Assembly: GCA_903813345.2 (NCBI GenBank) | Contig: CAIIXF020000002.1 | Span: 6,191,772-6,255,771 of the forward strand | Length of the DNA stretch: 64,000 bases | Source: Owenia fusiformis | Lineage: Eukaryota > Annelida > Polychaeta > Sabellida > Oweniidae | Direction: 5' to 3' | Shown: piece by piece, positions 34,661 through 46,984 of the stretch | How the letters are laid out: the number at the start of each line of letters is the position of its first letter | Position numbering within the stretch: the first letter of the stretch is position 1 | Made by a program: the position numbers and the translations under genes | Notes under the pieces: generated by a model | What the model saw: only the letters and a program-made list of their open reading frames with translations | What the model was told of the DNA's origin: nothing | Database searches by the model: none

Positions 34661-35386
34661 ATGGAATAATATGATATATACTGTATATTTGTAACGTGTT
34701 TTCTGCAGTACACACAAGTATTTACAAAATCATTTACATTTATTTACAAAATCCTTAAAAAGGAATATATATTTGCAAAAAATTCAATTACTATTCAGTA
34801 TACATATATAATCTTGGAGCTCAAACCCCTCACATTAAATACTATTCTGATAAGACATAAATGTCCCTTTGTTTCACATCTTTTGAAAATATTTCATGCT
34901 GTGATTCACTTATTTGAAATTCGCCATTGGGATCGATTTAATCTAGGCTTACTTAGGTGTGTCAATACACCAATTATGTGTGTCAATTCACCACTTATAT
35001 GTGTCTCTTTACACAGTTAACGAACTCTATTTGATTCAAAAAATGTTGACGAAAATAGGTGTCCAGAGTATTCTGTATCACTTTATATTTATATACCGTC
35101 GAATAAAATGTTTCGTTATGAAATCGTTAATATCAATAATATCAATAAGAAGTTGCCTCGATACTTCACTCCAGGTATCCCTACTGTGAGTTAGTTGTAG
35201 GACAAAACCAGCTCAAAACTTATGAAACAACCCTTGTATAGTTACATATAGCATTCCCAGCATCAATGTTCAAGAATGCTAGCGTTTTATATTTTTGCGC
35301 CGGGCGCTTCTTTTCAAGACATACGAGGGGTGATCATAAAGTTCCTCTTCATTGTGTTCTATTTTAGACACTTTCCCAGTTCTCGA

Positions 35387-35392
35387 TTTATT
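35387..35392 (-). terminator. Polyadenylation signal of gene D1
   Basis: AATAAA on the minus strand 15 bases after the stop; the same position is kept in gene D2 (48099-48104). Confidence 0.55.
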
Positions 35393-35407
35393 TAGCTAGT
35401 CTTCGCT

Positions 35408-38400
35408 TTACTTCGATCTACAACAGCAATAATTGGGTCCCCAGCCACCTCCACAACCGTTGTATCTGTACATTTTCAAACCCAACTTTTCATATCCCGC
35501 CACTCCGTGAGCAAACTTTGGTCGGTTCCCGTAAACATGGAGAGAATTAAAGCACGTCATTCTGGAATGAAACATACAATCCATGAGAAACAATTGATAA
35601 TCACATTATTTGATATTTCTTACACACCCTTTAGCACCAATATCAACCAGAATTGGTTTATGACAGGTAAACGGTGAAAAGAAAAAAAACACAGCTGAAG
35701 TTAAAGCAACTGAAAGCTTGTGAATCAAAATTCTAAACATTCTCGAGTAAAATTATGTTACTTGGTATATACAGGGTGTTCCAAAAGTAACAGGACTGGT
35801 GCTGGCATTTTGTCAATTTTGTACTGAGTATCTTCAAAGTCACAAATTGTACTTTGAAGTATTGCAACTTAAATTATAAAGTTTCAGAAAAAATGATGAA
35901 ATGCAGCTAGAGTTATGGTTACTATAGTAACATGACATTCCAATACCCGGGGCAACTTTTTTCCTGAAAATGTAATATCTAACAGTTTTGTATTACTGAC
36001 GAAAGTATCTAATTCACCAATTATAATACAACATTTCTTGTTTACTTTATTAGTTCCTTTGTTGTAAAGGTGTTGCTATACAACTCAAATTCAAGTATAA
36101 TTTCATAATGATAAAAATATCTATTCAATTTCCTTGAATATCACTATGTATAACAGTCTGAACAATGCACGGTTGAGTTTTTGAAAAGACCAAAGGGGGG
36201 CGAGTTGTTTGTAGAATGAATCGGGGGATTTTTTTCATGAATTTCGCTTATGTTTTTCATCCAAAAAACATCAATACACTTTAAAACATTTTGTTTACTT
36301 TAAGATTACACCATGTAATCCAAAAATATATTTCTCGTTTTCCAAGATAATCCATGGATTAACACCCAGGTATTTTTATTTTTCAAACTTCAGAGGGCTG
36401 GGAATCATTGATGCTCAACGCTTTTGAATACGATAAATGCTGTTTTAAATAGGTTTTACGTATGCCAATAATTTCTCAAATTATGTAAGCTGAATGCATT
36501 CCATAATCCCTAGAATATTCTCTTGGAGGAATCCAATGGTAGTTCCAAGCAGATTTTTAGATGGCAGGTAAGTAAATTCTTTAGTACTCGCCTCATTGGG
36601 TTGAGTTAGTTTATATTCAAAAATTATATATGATTCTGTAAAGATGTCAGTGTGGATGCTATATAGATTGCACACGTATGGTAAGCTGTATAATCCTATA
36701 TTATGTAACACAAGTACAGTTTTGGTTGACATGATTGTGACTGAGTGAGAGATTAAACTCTTTAAGGTAGTTCTGCATGTTGATAATTTTTACTAATTCT
36801 GGTGATGAATAAATTATCTGATAATTATAAATTGGGCAATATTTTTGACATTTTAAGTGGATATAAAGAATTATGGTAACATACACCATGGACCATGCAT
36901 ACACATACAATTACATATGTGAAAATATTGTCCCTTTCATTGATTATCGGTATTTGTAATCATGAAAATTAGTGAAAAATATCGAGACATATCTACCTTA
37001 AAATCTATTTTCATTACACTATACTATAGCCTACAGTTTATTATTATATCACCACCCACATATTGCATGAAAAGGATTTAATGCCATGGCTTAATGAGTT
37101 GTAGAATGATTGCACTAAGGATGTCTTGAGTGTGCAAAGTCCAGGACAAATAACATGAGTGGATGAAATAATAACAATAATGTGATAATTATCAATTATT
37201 ATTTTCACATTCTTATTGCAAGAAAATCTTTTTGCAAGGGTTACAAAGGTTGAAATATTGTGCTGGCTCTATTTGGCTGGAGTTTAATATTCAGACCTAG
37301 CTATGTGTGAATTGATTATCAATCACATTGTACATTATAATGAACATAATAAATAAAACCATGAATGTTGAATCAAACTGGAAACACAATCTTCATTAAC
37401 ATCAATTACGGATGGAAGGGCAGTACTTATTTATAAGACATAAATTATTGTAATTGTATGATATCGTATTTGTGATTTGAATATACACTGTGATATTTGA
37501 GAAAAAGAATGTTTTGTTTTAGTTTCATTGCAATTTATAACCCTAATATCTTAAAGCCAGAATCCTTCATTGTCTTCCAATTTTCTAATAACCTCAGAAG
37601 TTCCTACTTTTTAAAAAAAATACAATTTTCCATGATCATTTTTATGTCACCACCACAAGTGGTGACATATTGTTATGGTCTCAAACTTTTTTGTGGACGG
37701 TGTTCAATGGTTGGTGTTTATCATTTGGCAGTTGGTGTTTGGCAGTTGGTGTCTGTAACAAATGGCAGGTGTTGACATTTTGCATGTGAATGCCTTGTCT
37801 TATAATGTAGCCAACTGCAATGGATGTAAAACGGATACAATTAACTAATACATTTCTTGGCATCAATTCAAATCATATGCTAATTTTAAATGAAAATGCT
37901 TTTTTTCATGTTTTACCACTCATAAATGCCATAATATCTCGATGTCACATTCAGGAAAATATGGCTATCAACAAGTTTTGAATTGTTACAATCCTGGAAG
38001 CTGTACATGTAAGCATACACATCTGTTAGTTCAGTTTATGTGTAAAAGTTAATCCCCTAAGCCTTAATACCTGATGCATGAAATATTATGGATGAGTTAC
38101 ATAATATGTAGTTGTGCTATTTAGGCTAATGTTGTGCTGTTTCACCAGATTTGACTGACATCTTTAAACAACAACAATTTGATTTGATGATCAGACAGCA
38201 ACAAAACATATTAAGTGGCCAAGACAAAAGAATGTTATATGATAGGCATTCTAGGGATTAAGGAATGCATTCAGCTTACATAATTTGAGAAATTATTGGC
38301 ATACGTAAAACATATTTAAAACAGCATTTATCGTATTCAAAAGCGTTGAGCATCATTGATTCCCAGCCCTCTGAAGTTTGAAAAATAAAAATACCTGGGT

Positions 38401-40220
38401 GTTAATCCATGGATTATCTTTGAAAATGAGAAATATATTTTTGGATTACATGGTGTAATCTTAAAGTAAACAAAATGTTTTAAAGTGTATTGATGTTTTT
38501 TGGATGAAAAACATAAGCGAAATTCATGAAAAAAATCCCCCAATTCATTCTACAAACAACTCGCCCCCCTTTGAAGCCAGTCATCCACCTTGATAGCGCG
38601 CCTGCCCGCAGGTCACCATTAAAGACCATGCAGCTATAGAGGAGCTAGGCCTTGAGGTCTAAAACCATGCACCATACTCTCCTGATCATGCAATATCTAA
38701 ATTTTACTTATATTGAGAACGGAATGCTAATCAGTGCTGTAAGACCTTTAAAGATAAGAATGACCTTCTCCAAATTGTCCAATCGACCATGCGTGGCATG
38801 TCCTCAAGTGGGTTCACTCATGTGTTTGGGTCATGGATACAGAGTAATACTCTTGTACTGACCAAAGAGGAGCCTATTTTTCAAAGTAGAGGATACATAG
38901 GAATATCAAATGATGTAAAACAAATGTAATTCCCACCAGTTGTTGCATTTCAACGTTGATATGGTATGTAAAAAATGATATGGCATGTACAAAATGCTTA
39001 ATGTTTCTGTAACTTTTTGCATGGAATGTTGCCCCGGGTATTGTGATGTCATGTTACTATAGCAACCATAAATCTACCCGAGTTTCATATATTTTGTCGA
39101 AACTTTGCAACGATGCATGAAAGTACATTATGTAAAATTTTGAAGACGATTGGTGCATATTCAACGAAATGCCAGCACCAGTCCTGTTACTTTTGGAACA
39201 CCCTGTATGTATATGTACAGGAGGTTTTAGCCTAACAGAGGCCTTCCTGAAACTTTTGGTGGCTCTATACGTGTAATTGGAACGAATTTTACTCAAGTCC
39301 TATTCGCCTGTACACGTTGACGTCGGGGGATTTTCACCTATGTTTGAGGAGGCCTTTAATTTTTTAATGAACTTACGCTCTGCCTGCCACTTGGCCGTCT
39401 TGGGCCCGCAATTGTGCATCCGAGCATATGGTGGCACATGTCCGACTTCCACCACATTCTCTGCGTACGGCATATGTCCATCCACCTGCTGTGTTCATGG
39501 CTGTACAGGTTGCTTCTGCAATCTCATCATAGTAGTTCACAAAGTCCGATTCATCGTGACTTTCTGCCTCGTGACTCTCTGCCTTCAGCTCATCAACAGA
39601 ACCTTTTAATGAATGATGAAATAAAGGATTCAAGCCCAGGACTAAGTAAATATATTATAGGATAAATATGTCAGAAACTACTCCATCGCCTATCAGATAT
39701 CACAGCTTATAATTGATGCATCGTAGTGAGATATCTAAAAATGGTACAGGGTAACACGCATGTAACGAAATTATCAGTTTTCTCATTATCAATAGAGAAA
39801 ATTAATAGCGAGAAAATATTCCGAAAATTCATCTTAATTTTAGAAATTAACTAATTTTAAAATAATTAAATTGGGACCGAGCGAGAAAAAGTACACACTA
39901 AAAACATATATAGGTTTTACTGTAAATTAAATTCTTTCTTTACCTTTTAGATTGACAACTTCTGTGGTCAAATCTGCAATATCTTCTTCTGCCTCTGACA
40001 GCCCAGACGTCGTATTGGATAGCCAATTTGTGAGATTCTTACAATCGCAATAACCCATTTGTGGTGGGGTGACGTTGATGACGGGTGCACACGTGCACGT
40101 TGGTGTATCCCTGCAAGGCGGGAATGGGTCTCTTGCGGCGGCAGTTCCCTCGGCATTACCCCATCCAAGCGCGCTAACAGCAATCACACATATTGCTAAA
40201 ATTTCTTTTAAAGATCTCAT
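35408..40220 (-). CDS. Gene D1: small secreted Cys-rich protein
   Basis: Three exons in transcript order: 40220-39944, 39602-39377 and 35561-35408, phases 1/1 and 2/2, 218 residues. Residues 1-24 are a signal peptide (EILAICVIAVSALGWGNAEG). Then come a Cys-rich segment with possible N-glycosylation sites (NLTNWLSNTTSG), a short Asp/Glu-rich helical stretch (EAEEDIADLTTEVVNL..VDELKAE) that may oligomerise, a core with TAGGWTYAVRRECGGSRTC, and a tail ending NGCGGGWGPNYCCC. Fourteen Cys remain after the signal peptide. I believe similar secreted proteins of unknown function occur in bivalves but cannot name a family. The gene converges on gene B. Its 3.8-kb intron 2 contains a transposon at 35772-39205. 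Confidence 0.82.
35772..39205. mobile_element. 3.4-kb Tc1/mariner-type element with 39-bp perfect TIRs
   Basis: Both ends read CAGGGTGTTCCAAAAGTAAC inward and stay identical for 39 bp. TA dinucleotides flank both ends (35770-35771, 39206-39207). Subterminal inverted similarity continues (about 36185-36500 with 38258-38575, including CAAATTATGTAAGCTGAATG). No transposase frame was found, so the element is non-autonomous or decayed. The centre carries another repeat (37650-37790, GTGGTGACATATTGTTATGG..). It sits in intron 2 of D1 and is absent from the matching intron of D2. Confidence 0.85.
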
Positions 40221-40312
40221 CTTGAAATTGTTACTTCAGATTTTTAAAACGACTATATAGTACCCTCGAGTCTATCGTATAAATGTAATGAGAAGTTTAT
40301 TTAGAGGGGTTG

Positions 40313-40320
40313 CTTTTATA
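40313..40320 (-). promoter_or_regulatory. TATA box of gene D1
   Basis: TATAAAAG on the minus strand, 93 bases before the start codon, inside ~110 bp closely matched upstream of D2 (TATAAAAG at 54902-54909). Confidence 0.55.
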
Positions 40321-40333
40321 ATAGTTACTTGAC

Positions 40334-41168
40334 ATGTATGGTGTTTAAACTGCTTCTTTATTCGGTACATTAATATTCCATAAATACCAAATAAAACAAA
40401 CAATTTACCAAACCTTTACCCAATCTATCGAATGTTTTTTTATTTTATCAAATGTAATAATCTATACAATTTATATTCGCTCAATAGTTTCACTTGTTCT
40501 TTATATTGACATTCACATTTGATATTTATACATGTATTTGTGTGATGCAGCGAATCAATTTGTTTTCCTTAACGCACGCATAATTCAATTAATTATTTGT
40601 ACATTCGGTATTTAAATTATTTATATTCGGTAAATACCGAATGCCACATTCGATAAATTTCGTTATTTTTCGATTATTTACGAGACTTTCAGTCACGTGA
40701 TATATTTGTACTATGTAGAATAGCTGCGCGGCCATTATGCAAATCTCGAAGTCACGTGACAAAATATCGAACAACAACGCAAGTTATCGAATATTACTTT
40801 ATTGCATTCGGTAAATAGCAAATTAGCTTTCGGTAAAATGCATTAACTATGTCATAGAAAAATAAACCATTTGGTAAATATAGGCAAACTTGTTTCGGTA
40901 GGGTTCAAATAGAAATTCAATATTGTGCATATAATGTGTTACTCTTAAGGAATACCATAACACTTTACGCCGAAAAATATCATTTAACGAATGAAATATG
41001 TAATTTAATGCACATAGTATTAAGTGATTGGCTATTTTGAAAACTTAATTTGCTGTAACAAACAAATAAACGTTTTTACCGAATGGAAAAATGATTTAGC
41101 GAATATAAATATTTCATATATCGAATATATTTGAATTTAATGAATAAAGAAGCAAAAATAATGCCATA
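40334..41168. mobile_element. ~0.83-kb TIR element upstream of D1
   Basis: The homology between D1 and D2 upstream regions breaks at TTACTTGACA and resumes at GGCTTGACATCTACATC; D2 has the two joined by only a few bases (54920). The block 1 insert has imperfect inverted ends (CATGTATGG..GCTTCTTTATTC and GAATAAAGAAGC..CCATAGACATG) and many ATTCGGTAAA/ACCGAAT words. No coding. Confidence 0.65.
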
Positions 41169-41424
41169 GACATGAGGCTTGACATCTACATCTTGCGAAA
41201 TTTCTAGAAAACCGGATACAGTTCAGAGAAATAGTTACTGCAATTTCATATTTGTGTTTATGATCCTAGAACTATGTTAAGGTTATTTAGGTTTTGGGGA
41301 AATCTGATTGGATTTTAAAGTTTGTTTAATGGTACGATGTCCTCAAAAGCAAGTAGATATAAACAAAGCAAGTAGAAAAGATGATAATAAATAAAACTTG
41401 TTTACGTATTTCAAGATATGTAGA

Positions 41425-42300
41425 CTTGTAATACACCATGACAACATCTGTCATTTTATTGCATTTTTTACAGCGAATGTTTACTAAAATGTGCAACACT
41501 AAGGATTGTCAAAGTCCCTTTTGAAGTTTCGTATTATCACCTGATGGAGTTTAATAAGTTATCTATTCTCACTACTACTGCTAAATGATTCTATGATTGT
41601 ACAGTCTGTTAGCACAGTCTGATATTGAAGTCTGACAATAAACTTTAAAACATGTTTTATATGTACATGTCTCTGTTTAAAAGTACAGTCTGGTGGTACA
41701 GTCTAACAGTACAGCCTGATAGTACAGTCGGATTTTTAGTACGATTTTAAAATCTGATAGTACAATCTATGAGTATCTCAAGTTGTACAACCTGAGAGTA
41801 TAATCTAACAGTAGTCTTTTTGACAGTACATTCTAATTAGGTGGTAAGCTATCACACAAAAATGTTTTTCCAGTGAACAAATTGAAATTACTTGTTTCTT
41901 ATGTATTTTTATGTGATACTTCAGAATTTTTTTGTCTGACGCGCCGAATCCGGGGCGAAAGTTGCCAAAGTGGGGTTTTTAACCCAAATATAGAAAATAA
42001 CGGGGGTACTTTATTATCCTTGAATAACTTTTTCAATTGATCCTTAATCATCACAATAATTTTACTGGAAGTTGTTAATAGCATTAATATCCAAAGTTTC
42101 AATGAGCTGTCATTAATGGTTGTTGTGGAAACCATGATCTTTGTTGAAAAAGTCCATAATTTTGGTAAAACCTGTACCTGTACATCATATAGAATGTGCA
42201 TTATTTTTCAAATCAACAGATATCAGAACATGTTAGTACTCTTAAACTTATCAGGACAGTTCAGAAATTTGTTTAAATATAATGGATATTGTTATTCACA
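41425..42300. other. Intergenic region with TACAGTCTGATAG-type degenerate repeats
   Basis: From about 41600 to 41835 a 12-13-bp motif (GTACAGTCTGATA) recurs about ten times with decay. The same words recur at 57010-57075. No gene was supported; the 41899-42201 minus-strand frame has no recognisable domain. Confidence 0.5.
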
Positions 42301-42304
42301 TGAT

Positions 42305-43160
42305 TGGTAAGTGTCAAAGACCATATAATTACTAAGGTGATCAAAAGTGGGCGTCGCGCTTATAAAATAGATGATTACCATTCCCTGTAAATACAGATTT
42401 TGAGTTGAGATACAATTATAATGTACTTATTACCATAATCTATATCAAGCAATTCTGGTAGATACTATATACATATAAGTGTAGTAGGTATAACATCAAG
42501 CTAGGGATGGGGGGGGGCAGGGGAGGGGGTACAGTGGGGGTAGATTTAACCAGCCTTATATAAAACTCATATTTAAAGTTTTAGTGTCATGTGGTACATC
42601 TTTTGGATCTTGTTCTGATTTATCTCAATATATAAGTGTTGTAGGTATTACATCAAGCTAGGGATGGGGGGGGGGGGGTACAGTGGGGGGGGGGGGTAGG
42701 TTTAACCAGCCTTATATAAAACTCATATTTAAAGTTTTAGTTTCATGTGGTACATCTTTTGGATCTTGTTCTGATTTATCTCAATATATAAGATATTGCA
42801 ATTTACATTATTGAAAAGTGTCAAAGACCATACAATTACAGTACAAATGTGATCAAAGATGGGCTTTGCCCTCATAATGATAATATATGACATTTATTTT
42901 CTATAAATATGGAGTTTAACTCATGAGATACAATTATACTGAATTTCTATTACCTTAATTCATATTAAGCATTTCTGGAAAACACATTTAAGTCTTGATG
43001 TTATTCCATCAGGCTGGGGGAGGGGGGGGGGGTTAGAATGTGGGGAGGGGGGGGCAAAGCTAGTCAGCCTTAGTTATAAATCTCATCAACATAATTTTGG
43101 ATCGTATAGGGTATATCTTCTGGGTCATCTTCTGATTCTTCCCCTGGTGTTAAGATATCA
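42305..43160. repeat. Tandem duplicated region with poly-G tracts
   Basis: GTGTCAAAGACCATA-AATTAC begins copies at about 42309 and 42827. Within the first, a 163-bp unit containing CATCAAGCTAGGGATGGGGG and AACCAGCCTTATATAAAACTC is itself duplicated (about 42475 and 42638). G runs of up to 14 occur. The last copy overlaps the 3' part of the minus-strand pseudogene. Confidence 0.75.
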
Positions 43161-43249
43161 ACAATCTCTTGTGGTAGAATATCTGTTGTTAACCATTGAA
43201 CTTCCATGTTTTTTTAGAATCATTAAGTTTCCACCCATGCCCATCTGGT

Positions 43250-44330
43250 GCTGGAAGACTAGGTTTTTCAAAATGGGTCATACGCCAGATAAGTGCCTGG
43301 TAGTTGACTCTTGCTAAGTGAAGCATTGGGGAGTCTTGACAAGGGGAAGTAGACTAATATCTGTTCCTTCATAGTCAGTTATTGATTTAGTATCGGGCCT
43401 AAACTTCTCTTTAAGTAACACATATCTGGCTTTGTTGATGTGGGATATTTGAGATTTCCCATACTAGTATACAGGGTGTTACAAAATGAGCAATACGCCA
43501 GATAAGTGCCTGGTAGTTGACTCTTGCTAAGTGAAGCATTGGGGAGTCTTGACAAGGGGAAGTAGACTAATATCTGTTCCTTCATAGTCAGTTATTGATT
43601 TAGTATCGGGCCTAAACTTATCTTTAAGTAACACATATCTGGCTTTGTTGATGTGGGATATTTGAGATTTCCCGTACTAGTATACAGGGTGTTACAAAAT
43701 GGGCAATACGCCAGATAAGTGCCTGGTAGTTGGCTCTTGCTAAGTGAAGCATTGGGGAGTCTTGACAAGGGGAAGTAGGCTAATATCTGTTCCTTCATAG
43801 TCAGTTATTGTTTTAGTATCGGGCCTAAACTTCTCTTTAAGTAACACATATCTGGCTTTGTTGATGTGGGATATTTGAGATTTCCCATACTAGTATACAG
43901 GGTGTTACAAAATGGGCAATACGCCAGATAAGTGCCTGGTAGTTGACTCTTGCTAAGTGAAGCATTGGGGAGTCTTGACAAGGGGAAGTAGACTAATATC
44001 TGTTCCTTCATAGTCAGTTATTGTTTTAGTATCGGGCCTAAACTTCTCTTTAAGTAACACATATCTGGCTTTGTTGATGTGGGATATTTGAGATTACCCG
44101 TGCTAGTATACAGTGTGTTACAAAATGGGCAATACGCCAGATAAGTGCCTGGTAGTTGGCTCTTGCTAAGTGAAGCAGCATTGGGGAGTCTTGACAAGGG
44201 GGAAGTAGACTAATATCTGTTCCTTCATAGTCAGTTATTGTTTTAGTATCGGGCCTAAACTTCTCTTTAAGTAACACATATCTGGCTTTGTTGATGTCGG
44301 ATATTTGAGATTTCCCATACTAGTAGATAG
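43250..44330. repeat. 213-bp tandem array made from a coding exon
   Basis: About five units with a 213-bp period; ACAGGGTGTT recurs at 43471, 43684 and 43897, with a variant at 44110. Each unit contains, on the minus strand, the segment encoding ARYVLLKEKFRPDTK..ARxNYQALIWR of the surrounding pseudogene plus a spacer with CATACTAGTATAC. Four units lack one C in a C-run, which shifts their frame; the unit near 44200 keeps it. Near-identical 68-residue frames on the minus strand are products of the array. Confidence 0.88.
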
Positions 44331-44950
44331 GGTGTTTCATATGTATGCGCCCCCCTCTAAACTCATACATGTAGCATTGCCATCAACTCATATTATATAT
44401 CTTTTGTGCCTCATGGAAAGTTACATAAAATTCCAAAGTTTCAGAATCCAGAGGTGTCAATGACAAAAGTTATAATCTATCAAAGATTGTGGGTACCGGT
44501 CATTTAGACGGCAATTTCTGGTGATTTTGAGGACAATTTAAAGGACAAATTTAGTTTCCGTATTGCATATTTCTTGCTATTGTCACCATGGCAGAGCTCA
44601 GTCCACATGTATGTGACAGTTATGCACAAAGATATATAGACAGGATTCATACAGTGGCTTATAGGGAGGTCAGGGACCATGGGATCACCTTTATCACTAA
44701 AATTGGGTAGCAGACAAAGTGAACAGATCACAAGACTGACATAAAAATCCTTACAAAACTGCTTATAAATGACCCCCTACCCACATATTTTGTTGGATTT
44801 TATCTTTTTTTCAGGGACACCTCTTGATTCTGAAACTTTTCAGTCCTATGAAACTTTTCATAAGGAACAAAATGATATATAACATGGTAGGGTGACAATG
44901 CTATATGTATGAGTTTAATGTATGAGGTGCATACATACGAAACACCCTGT
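44328..44950. mobile_element. MITE with ~145-bp inverted ends
   Basis: The left end (AGGGTGTTTCATATGTATGC) and the reverse complement of the right end (CAGGGTGTTTCGTATGTATG) match, and similarity extends about 145 bp through AAACTCATACAT, TATATATC and AGTTTCAGAATC-AGAGGTGTC. TA flanks each side. The CAGGGTG terminus suggests a Tc1/mariner relative. It interrupts the pseudogene at the edge of the array. Confidence 0.75.
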
Positions 44951-45334
44951 ATGTGGTAAACAAACTTTTCTACTTTACTGGTTGTTCCGTCATTTATGTC
45001 TGCTGAGAGTACTAGTCCTTTGAATGTGTCTGTATGATTCTCCCCCTTTGCCATTGTTTTGAAAGATGTTACTTTGCCCCTCCGAACCATGGCACTTACA
45101 GTGTTACACCCAGTGAAAGTGTGAAGTGCTGGGAGGGCTTCACATATTTCAGTATGAAAGGATGAGAAGAGGCTTGGCAGCAACTTAACCAAAGGGAGAA
45201 ATATAAGAGTCCCAAAAGATTGGAATGAGTTCTTGAAGAATGATGCAAACAAGAAGCAACTATGTCAGTTAATGTTAAATGATTGGAAAAGACCACAATA
45301 TGCCGAAAATGCAAGGCCGAGAAATGTACTGACT

Positions 45335-45452
45335 ACAAGACACAAAATTATGTTGATGAGATTTATACCTATTTATTCCTAGGCTGACTAGCATTGCCCA
45401 ACCCCCCACCCATTCTATCCCCCACTTCAAGACTTATATGTGTTTTCCAGGG
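45335..45452. repeat. Inverted copy of the 42965-43100 segment
   Basis: AAAATTATGTTGATGAGATTTATA, GGCTGACTAGCATTGCCC.. and TCAAGACTTATATGTGTTTTCCAG match the minus strand of about 43100 down to 42965. The 42.9-45.45 kb region is thus bounded by inverted repeats, and the right one abuts the truncated gene C. Confidence 0.65.
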
Positions 45453-46416
45453 TTAATGTTTGAAACCAAGCCTTACTCCATAGAAGAGAGTTTGGTCTTC
45501 AGAATCCTGCCTTCTGAAACCTGCCTGGCCGTCTATTTCGCCAAAAGACCATCAACAGGTCAACAAATACCACGCAAGTAACACATGCGAATCAATTCCA
45601 GGGTCCCAAAGTTCAAGTGCCTTCACTCCCAATAGCAGGCTAGCAAAAAATTACTGCATTCAGACTGGTATATTACGTATTGATCATCCAACCACAGGTC
45701 TCGAGTACTTCCGTAGCCAGACAGTTGGATTGTTTCCGCACTTGGATCTTGCATATGGCAAGAGTAGAACACTGAATGGCGGCAATACAACTTTGAATGG
45801 CCACTCAAACAGACCTAGATCGGTGCAAGGTCTTGGTATCCATTCTTTACATTCCTCGAGACCAGACGCTGGACTTGACAGACCGTCTTCCGAGTTACAA
45901 ATCAACCTAGATTTTCTAGACGGTGATGACGATGACCTATCGAGCGTTGGATCTAGCGTTCACAGCGTTCGATCCCTACATTCCTCGACGAAACTAAATG
46001 CTGAACGTGACAAAGCGACTTCCGAATTTCACATCAACCTTGACTTTCTTGACGAAGATGACGATGACCAATCGAGCATTGGATCTAGCCTTCTCAGCAT
46101 TCGATCCCTACACTCCTCGACGAAACTAAATGCTGGACGTGATAAAGCGACTTCCGAATTTCACATCAACCTTGACTTCCTTGACGATGATGACGATGAC
46201 AGTATGGACGAGGGACCCATGGCCAGTCCAGAACAAATGCACACACAACGAACTGTAGAGCATTGTGACAGTCCAGATATTGTGTATAGAACGCCACGCC
46301 CTTGCATGGTCACGCACACTAGAATTGGTGAATCCGGAGACACGTGCACATACACAGCCCCACACTCGCACACAGGGGCATATGGGATGAATGGAATGAC
46401 TTCAGTGGAGGATTAG
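45453..46416 (+). pseudogene. Gene C: truncated copy of gene B
   Basis: Similarity to gene B exon 3 starts abruptly at GTTAATGTTTGAAACCAAGCC, matching B at about 31302. About 400 bp of B (31370-31757) are missing at a junction near 45500 that shifts the frame. From there the B-like frame is open to the stop at 46414, with three acidic modules (LDFLDGDDDD, LDFLDEDDDD, LDFLDDDDDD) and the tail DSPDIVYRTPRP..SVED. Exons 1 and 2 and the promoter are absent. The preserved 3' frame means expression from an adopted upstream exon cannot be excluded, and a CAG precedes the homology, but I favour a pseudogene. Confidence 0.8.
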
Positions 46417-46984
46417 ACATATAAGATTTATTAAAATGCAAGAGGAATTTATAACTTTTCAAACATGCGACGTGGATAGGAAGAGGAAAAGTCAATATAA
46501 GGCGTTGAACAATTGAAATACATGGAGCGCAATGATAGTGTCGGTGCGCAAAGTGGGACTATTTAAAGGTGATTTGCGCATAACGTCAGCGTGAACGCCT
46601 TTTACTGTCAAAAGCCTATGATGAACGTGTGATCAAATTGTGATAAAAATTCAATATAAATTTACACTGCACGAGAGACAGTATTTGAGAAAGTAATGTT
46701 TAGAGGAAGTCGGAGTTGTTAAGCATTTTGTATAAAAATATTAAATACCAACAAAAATGTATTTAAATTTTGTGTTCATTTTTTGAAACGTCACGCGTTG
46801 CAATAATTTATCGCACCTTTGTTTTATCATCCGCGTGTTTTATGGTGACCTAATCCAACACTTCAAACCCAGCTAAGGTCAAAAGTTATATTCTTAATTG
46901 AAGACGATGCCCTTTGGAGATGTTTAAGTTAAAATACAGTATAACAATAAGTATCGCCAGCTTATCACCTGATAGGGTGACCAG

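Larger units (their letters stand above)
43060..45300 (-). pseudogene. Rearranged pseudogene of the FTGC/NYQALIW invertebrate family
   Basis: Minus-strand fragments in order include ALPALHTFTGCNTVSAMVRRGKV (about 45090-45150), then KFRPDTKTITDYEGTD and RANYQALIWR (44140-44265 and repeated), then PSLPAPDGHGW (about 43230) and VEWLTTDILPQEIV. A plus-strand fragment at about 45195-45300 (DWNEFLKNDANKKQL..LNDWK) looks like an upstream part of the same protein in inverted orientation. From memory, these motifs mark a large uncharacterised protein family abundant in cnidarians and molluscs and often transposon-associated. The copy is broken by frameshifts, stops, the 213-bp array and a MITE. Confidence 0.6.

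Noticed and set aside
43379-44277. Four near-identical 68-75 residue minus-strand frames
   Set aside because: Produced by the 213-bp array; most are in a shifted frame of the underlying pseudogene exon.
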